Source: Balneolales bacterium
GTDB taxonomy: Bacteria; Bacteroidota; Rhodothermia; Balneolales; Natronogracilivirgulaceae
DNA length: 9,937 nt
Assembly: GCA_007131625.1 (NCBI GenBank)
Contig: SLQC01000399.1
Location: 1-9,937 of the forward strand
Reading direction: 5' to 3'
The notes below the pieces were generated by a model. The model was not told the origin of the DNA. It saw only the letters and a list, made by a program, of their open reading frames with translations, and made no database searches. A program made the position numbers and the translations under genes. The first letter of the stretch is position 1; every line of letters begins with the position of its first letter. Positions 6,448 to 9,937 of this stretch are shown here, one piece after another.

Positions 6448-6924
6448 ATGCCGCTTGTATCTCGACTTTTTATAAAAACCGGTGTAGTGTGGCTGCTACT
6501 CTCTATTCTGCTGATAGCCTTTATCCATCTGCCGGGAACGGGTATCTCTCGCATGTGGATGCCTGTATTTTACCACATGCTGATGGTCGGATGGGTAACG
6601 CAGATCATCTTCGGCGTAGCCATATGGATGTTTCCCGGCGACAGGTCGGGTCGAGTTAAAGGCGCCGGTCCAAATAAAACCAAAGGCAATGTCGTGGTGC
6701 ATTACGTGGTATATGCATTGCTGAATGCAGGTTTGTTGATGCGTGTAATTTTAGAACCGGCGGCCGGCGGATTCGCCCCGTCGTTTTTGTCGGGTATGAT
6801 CGGTGGTACGGTATCGGCATGGATTTCGTATATGCTAGCAGTATCAGGCGGACTTCAGCTGATCGCTTTTATCGGTTTCGCCCATCAGATCTGGCCGAGA
6901 ATACGGGGCAAGCGCCATGCCTGA
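6448..6924 (+). CDS. Small four-helix membrane protein resembling part of a heme-copper oxidase/NO reductase subunit I
   Basis: 158 aa, started by ATG 6448 right after GAAGGG (6439-6444). Four hydrophobic segments at about 10-27, 37-62, 82-102 and 120-148. Helix II reads YHMLMVGWVTQIIFGVAIWMFPGD (H43, broken here only by notation), with a His followed by GW, G-x-A and a closing W-M-x-P. Heme-copper oxidase and NO reductase catalytic subunits have a similar helix II, where the His binds the low-spin heme. The protein is far too short to be such a subunit. Another His lies at H85. It overlaps the next gene by 8 nt and is clearly paralogous to it: both start M-P-x-V-S-R and share the GWxxQxxxGVAxWMxP block. 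Likely a membrane-bound heme-binding or assembly protein; the function is unknown. Confidence 0.72.
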   Translation: MPLVSRLFIKTGVVWLLLSILLIAFIHLPGTGISRMWMPVFYHMLMVGWVTQIIFGVAIWMFPGDRSGRVKGAGPNKTKGNVVVHYVVYALLNAGLLMRVILEPAAGGFAPSFLSGMIGGTVSAWISYMLAVSGGLQLIAFIGFAHQIWPRIRGKRHA

Positions 6925-7330
6925 TGTCAGCCGGTTTATGATTCGAGCCGCGTTATTATGGCTGTTAGCTGGTGGTGTAACCGGGGCGGTGCTACTCGCC
7001 GAAAAAGGGATTCCTTTATGGGCAGGAGCCTGGATACTGCTCCCAATGCATATCAATACGGTGATATTCGGCTGGATGATCCAGTTTGTGCTGGGTGTCG
7101 CCTACTGGATGCTGCCCAAATATCGTGAAGAGCCGCTTCGCGGACCGGTTGCTCCAGCCCGATTTGTATGTCTCGGTTTTAATGCCGGACTTGTGCTCAC
7201 GTTTCCCGGGCACCTGGGTCTCTTTCCTGTATTATTTCTCGGAACAGGTTACGCCCTGATATTTGCAAGTGTCGTTGTGATGGCGATACTTGTCTATCCC
7301 AGGGTGCTGACATACCGTGGCGGATACTGA
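6917..7330 (+). CDS. Small four-helix membrane protein, paralogue of the preceding gene
   Basis: 137 aa, overlapping the upstream gene by 8 nt, with GGGG (6905-6908) upstream of ATG 6917. Four hydrophobic segments at about 10-28, 38-66, 80-98 and 103-127. Helix II has MHINTVIFGWMIQ followed by FVLGVAYWMLPKY, with H45. The HxNxVIFG pattern is close to the helix II of cbb3 oxidase CcoN as I remember it (H-T-N-A-V-I-F), and the GVAYWMLP end resembles the helix end in NorB. Both small proteins end with a (W/Y)-P-R-(V/I) motif and a basic tail. Two overlapping paralogues of matched size suggest a heterodimer. Binding heme b between them is a testable idea, not something the sequence proves. The next gene lies 142 nt downstream. 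Confidence 0.72.
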   Translation: MPDVSRFMIRAALLWLLAGGVTGAVLLAEKGIPLWAGAWILLPMHINTVIFGWMIQFVLGVAYWMLPKYREEPLRGPVAPARFVCLGFNAGLVLTFPGHLGLFPVLFLGTGYALIFASVVVMAILVYPRVLTYRGGY

Positions 7331-7373
7331 AAAGAGCGCCTGAAACCGGCTTGCCACATCCGGGACAGTACAT

Positions 7374-7415
7374 AGCGGCACCCTTGCAGCAAAGAGCGGC
7401 ATCCTTGCAGTACAA
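7374..7415 (+). repeat. Two-copy 21-bp direct repeat in the intergenic gap
   Basis: AGCGGCACCCTTGCAG (7374-7389) and AGCGGCATCCTTGCAG (7395-7410) differ at one base and recur with a period of 21 bp. The gap also has AAAGAGCG twice (7331 and 7391). The copies lie on the same face of the helix (two turns apart), as paired protein sites often do, but tandem duplication explains them equally well. Confidence 0.6.
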
Positions 7416-7472
7416 AAACGGTATCAGTCTGAATATAAATCCTGAGAAAGAATATCAGCGTAATAACTTCCT

Positions 7473-8738
7473 GTGAAAAAAGCGTTTTACATACCGGCGA
7501 TGCTATTTCTCATCCTGACTTTGATCAGCGGTGTCTGGCTGCGTCTGCAATGGGGATGGCCTGAGTGGATACTCATCCGCGTCGATTACCTGATCCATGG
7601 CCACTCCCACGTGGCACTTTTGGGATGGACCTTTCTCGGTCTCGCGGGATTCATTCTGGAAGCCGGCACTTACCGGCGAAAGCTACCTTATCGCATGGTC
7701 ATATTCCTGGGATACGTTGTCACGTTGGTCACTGCGATTCTATTTGTCGCATTTGTCTATTCTGGATACGCTCCATTGTCCATCGCACTATCCACCCTGC
7801 ACATGCTGCTTGGATACGTCATCGCATGGTTTTTTTTCCGTCACGCCCGGCAAGACAGCAACATAGCCGGACAGTATTTCCTCGAAGGTGCGGTATTTTG
7901 GATGTTGCTCGCCACCGCCGGAACCTGGCTGTTGGCTGTCGGCCGCGGACTCCCACCGTTCTGGATGAACACCGCCGTTCAGTTTTATCTGCACCTATTG
8001 TTTAACGGCTGGTTCGTTTTTGCCCTTGCAGGGATGGCATTTCGCTATCTGATACCATTAGAGAAAAAAAACACAATATGGCCCTTCTGGCTGATGATGG
8101 CGGGATTGCTTCCGTCGCTCATCCCGCAACTGGATTTGGCGACGGACTGGGGTATATTCACATATATCGGACTTGCCGGCACACTCATATACGGTGTGGG
8201 CGGACTTGCGGTGGTCTGGTTCGTGATTCGTTCATTCGTAATACAAAGCCGTCGCTGGTTATACAAGGAACTACTTTGGACGGGATTGGCAGGTGCTGTG
8301 CTCGTTTTTAGTTTACCGGTTTCCATGGCATTGCCTCCTGTTCGTGAAGTCTGGCTGCAATCCGAATTTCTGGTAATCGGATTCATCCATCTGCATTTGC
8401 TGATGACAGTTTCCTCGCTGCTTTTATTTGCTATGGTACAGCGCATGGCGACAAACGGAATATTGTACGCAAAGCGGTCTCATCTTGCCGAACAGTATGA
8501 CATACGCTTCGCTGACATCGGGATGCAAACTATCCGCCCGATTTCAAGTATCGTCAGGCGCACAGGATCCATGCTTTTCGTCGCCGGAAGTGTCTCCATG
8601 GTGGCGGTTCTGTTTGCAACCGGCATAATGCAGGTTGCAGGGATCATCCCACCGTTACCGGTGCAAAAAGTGTTGTTTTACACCGGACTCGTCGCATTAA
8701 CGGGAGTAATACTCCTGATGGCACCCGTCAAGCGTTGA
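7473..8738 (+). CDS. Multi-pass membrane protein, distant heme-copper-oxidase-like family, function unknown
   Basis: 421 aa from GTG 7473, giving the N-terminus MKKAFYIPAMLFLILTLISG; ATG 7500 is the alternative. Neither has a good Shine-Dalgarno. Eleven or twelve hydrophobic segments fill almost the whole chain. Conserved-looking His positions sit in helices: HGHSHVALLGW (H42, H44, H46), LSTLHMLLGY (H110), FYLHLLFNGWF (H174) and FIHLHLLM (H306, H308). I recall hypothetical proteins in Bacteroidota with a very similar LHAHSHVAxLGW motif near respiratory genes. The His-rich helices recall heme-copper oxidase and NnrS-type heme proteins. Whether all ligands of a catalytic site are present cannot be judged by eye. 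It follows the two small helix-II-like proteins on the same strand and converges on the sigma factor gene with a 15-nt gap. Confidence 0.75.
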   Translation: MKKAFYIPAMLFLILTLISGVWLRLQWGWPEWILIRVDYLIHGHSHVALLGWTFLGLAGFILEAGTYRRKLPYRMVIFLGYVVTLVTAILFVAFVYSGYAPLSIALSTLHMLLGYVIAWFFFRHARQDSNIAGQYFLEGAVFWMLLATAGTWLLAVGRGLPPFWMNTAVQFYLHLLFNGWFVFALAGMAFRYLIPLEKKNTIWPFWLMMAGLLPSLIPQLDLATDWGIFTYIGLAGTLIYGVGGLAVVWFVIRSFVIQSRRWLYKELLWTGLAGAVLVFSLPVSMALPPVREVWLQSEFLVIGFIHLHLLMTVSSLLLFAMVQRMATNGILYAKRSHLAEQYDIRFADIGMQTIRPISSIVRRTGSMLFVAGSVSMVAVLFATGIMQVAGIIPPLPVQKVLFYTGLVALTGVILLMAPVKR

Positions 8739-8753
8739 TACCTGTACCCGCTT

Positions 8754-9335
8754 TCACGTTTGCAGCTGCTTCCATCGTAGATATTTATCGCGGAGCGTTT
8801 TTAGGGCAAGAACAATATGATTATTAATGGTTCGGGGCGCACAGTTCATCACTTTGGCAATCTCAGTGTGGTCGAGTCCCTCGTATCGGCTTAGTTCAAT
8901 GGCTTCTTTTTGTCTTCCTGGCAGTTCACTGATCCACTGGTGAATTTTTTCCTGTAATAGTTCCTCTTCTCCATTCAGTTCGTCCATTTCAAAATAGTCG
9001 TCAACCAGGACATTCTCTGACAACTCACTGTCAACATAGCGTTGCTGATCGCTATTGATATAATTCATGCACTCATTTCGCACCAATATATAAAGAAAAG
9101 CCTTGAGAGATTTGTTTTCATCAATACGTTTGCGGAATTGCCAAAGCCTGTAATAGACTTCCTGCAAAACATCCTTGCATATATCCCGGCTGTCAATAAA
9201 TCGCCCCGCGTATTTAAATAGCTGCAAATACGATTCCTGGAACAGTTCGCGGTAGGCTTCTTCATCGTCCTGCCGGATCCGTGTTCCCCAGAGTCGATAC
9301 TGATCTGTCGGAGAAGGTTTCGTACAAGTCTCCAT
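8754..9335 (-). CDS. ECF-type RNA polymerase sigma-70 factor
   Basis: 193 aa from ATG 9335 (a TTG at 9341 would add two residues). Region 2 spans about 28-96, with DICKDVLQEVYYRLWQFRKRI for region 2.2-2.3 and FLYILVRNECMNYI for region 2.4. Region 4 spans about 130-183, with LPGRQKEAIELSRYEGLDHTEIA and the helix-turn-helix MNCAPRTINNHI. There is no region 1 or 3, as in extracytoplasmic-function sigma factors; the style is that of Bacteroidota group sigma factors (FecI/RpoE-like). It is cytoplasmic and would direct RNA polymerase to a small regulon. No FecR or other anti-sigma gene is adjacent: downstream is the opposing 421-aa gene and upstream a small secreted protein. No good Shine-Dalgarno was seen before the start. 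Confidence 0.9.
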   Translation of the reverse strand: METCTKPSPTDQYRLWGTRIRQDDEEAYRELFQESYLQLFKYAGRFIDSRDICKDVLQEVYYRLWQFRKRIDENKSLKAFLYILVRNECMNYINSDQQRYVDSELSENVLVDDYFEMDELNGEEELLQEKIHQWISELPGRQKEAIELSRYEGLDHTEIAKVMNCAPRTINNHIVLALKTLRDKYLRWKQLQT

Positions 9336-9451
9336 TGCCAAGTTAGTGGGCTATTCTATATAATCAATCGATGTAAATCTGTGGTTGTAACATTATCCCA
9401 TAAACATGGCATCTTTACTCAAGTATCTGTTATATAGTTGCTTACTAGTAG

Positions 9452-9485
9452 AAAAAGGGGAGCCGGGTATTCCGGCACCCCCTTT
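9452..9485 (-). terminator. Rho-independent terminator, mainly for the minus-strand secreted protein gene
   Basis: On the minus strand a stem GGGG-T-GCCGG / CCGGC-T-CCCC (plus-strand arms 9457-9466 and 9472-9481, one mismatch) with a 5-nt loop is followed by TTTTT (9452-9456 complement). It lies about 70 nt after the stop of the minus-strand gene ending at 9558. It also isolates the sigma factor gene, so the sigma factor probably has its own promoter in 9336-9451. On the plus strand only CTTTCC follows, so it is weak in that direction. Confidence 0.8.
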
Positions 9486-9557
9486 CCTTGATACAATTTG
9501 AAGGTCAACTCATTATTATTTTACTGATAACTGTTTTTTTGAATTATATCAGCAGGA

Positions 9558-9896
9558 TTAATATGCCGGCTGAAGCTCAATAATGACTTCTTTCTCCGAT
9601 GACTGCAACGATACCTCTACTTCTTTTTCATCGTAGCCTTCAGCCGTGACAATCAGTGTGTACTCTCCCAGGTTCAGTTCATTGAAAATGAAAGAGCCAT
9701 CTCGCTCGGTTTCGGTCGAAGCTTCTTGTCCTGCTATACTGACTGTAGCAGCCTCTATAGGTTCGTGACTTTCTGCTTCTACTACCGCACCATGGAGTGT
9801 AGCGGTTGTATCATCAGCTTGAAGTACACCAGTCGGGAAAACAGTCATTGAAAACAATACAATCCCGCTAATGAGGTAAGAAATGGAGTGTAACAT
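9558..9896 (-). CDS. Small secreted protein with a carboxypeptidase-regulatory-like beta-sandwich domain
   Basis: 112 aa with a good Shine-Dalgarno (AAGAGGA, plus-strand 9903-9909) ahead of the ATG at 9896. An N-terminal signal peptide runs to about residue 27 (VLQA, then DD). One compact domain follows: LHGAVVEAESHEPIEAATVSI, then TETERDGSFIFNEL, GEYTLIVTAEGYDEKEVEVSL and a final strand. This is the carboxypeptidase D regulatory-like fold, with the DGSF and GxYxLxVxAxGY motifs. In Bacteroidota this domain usually heads TonB-dependent receptors or large surface proteins; here it stands alone and ends cleanly with a terminator. It is probably exported to the periplasm or beyond. No catalytic residues are apparent, and the binding partner is unknown. 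Confidence 0.85.
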   Translation of the reverse strand: MLHSISYLISGIVLFSMTVFPTGVLQADDTTATLHGAVVEAESHEPIEAATVSIAGQEASTETERDGSFIFNELNLGEYTLIVTAEGYDEKEVEVSLQSSEKEVIIELQPAY

Positions 9897-9937
9897 GATT
9901 AATCCTCTTTAATTTAATTCAAGGGTAATTGCAATCG

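Noticed and set aside
7565..8005. 146-aa plus-strand frame inside the 421-aa membrane protein gene
   Set aside because: It is Arg/His/Pro-rich with no hydrophobic or domain pattern, typical of a shadow frame within a membrane protein gene.

Overview
The window is the 3' part of a nitrous oxide reductase (nos) maturation cluster followed by respiratory membrane genes, then two unrelated genes on the opposite strand. By eye the base composition is moderate (near 50% GC). Several genes have clear Shine-Dalgarno sequences. NosL and NosD carry lipoprotein or export signals. An ECF sigma factor and a small secreted protein with a carboxypeptidase-regulatory-like fold are also present. Together this suggests a Bacteroidota/Rhodothermota/Balneolota-type bacterium, probably with a clade II type nos locus. 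That placement is inference; no rRNA or other marker gene is in the window, and nosZ itself lies outside it.

Positions 1-2948: the C-terminal end of a membrane protein (possibly NosB-like), then two tandem NosL-family lipoproteins. The first (309-884) is divergent and has lost one Cys of the CxxC and the Met of the SPM motif. The second (950-1495) looks canonical. NosD, the periplasmic beta-helix protein, follows. Positions 2945-4641: the ABC ATPase NosF and the permease NosY. nosD, nosF and nosY overlap by 4 nt at both junctions (ATGA) and are surely one transcription unit. NosDFY and NosL together mature the copper centres of nitrous oxide reductase in the periplasm. NosF has a striking cytoplasmic insert in which His recurs every third residue.

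Positions 4642-6281: an AT-rich intergenic region with nested dyad symmetries, a small single-domain cupin, and a COX15/CtaA heme A synthase, which would supply heme A to an aa3-type oxidase. Positions 6448-8738: three integral membrane proteins. Two are small, clearly paralogous four-helix proteins (158 and 137 aa, overlapping genes). The third is a 421-aa multi-pass protein. All three carry a His-containing helix that resembles helix II of heme-copper oxidase/NO reductase subunit I. None is a full-length oxidase. I cannot assign a function; they are the best candidate here for an undescribed respiratory or assembly module.

Positions 8754-9896 (minus strand): an ECF sigma-70 factor converging on the 421-aa gene with a 15-nt gap and, upstream of it, a small secreted beta-sandwich protein that ends at a good Rho-independent terminator. 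No anti-sigma factor is visible. No tRNA, rRNA, CRISPR array, transposase or attachment site was seen, and no gene-free stretch exceeds 300 nt (the longest is about 220 nt).
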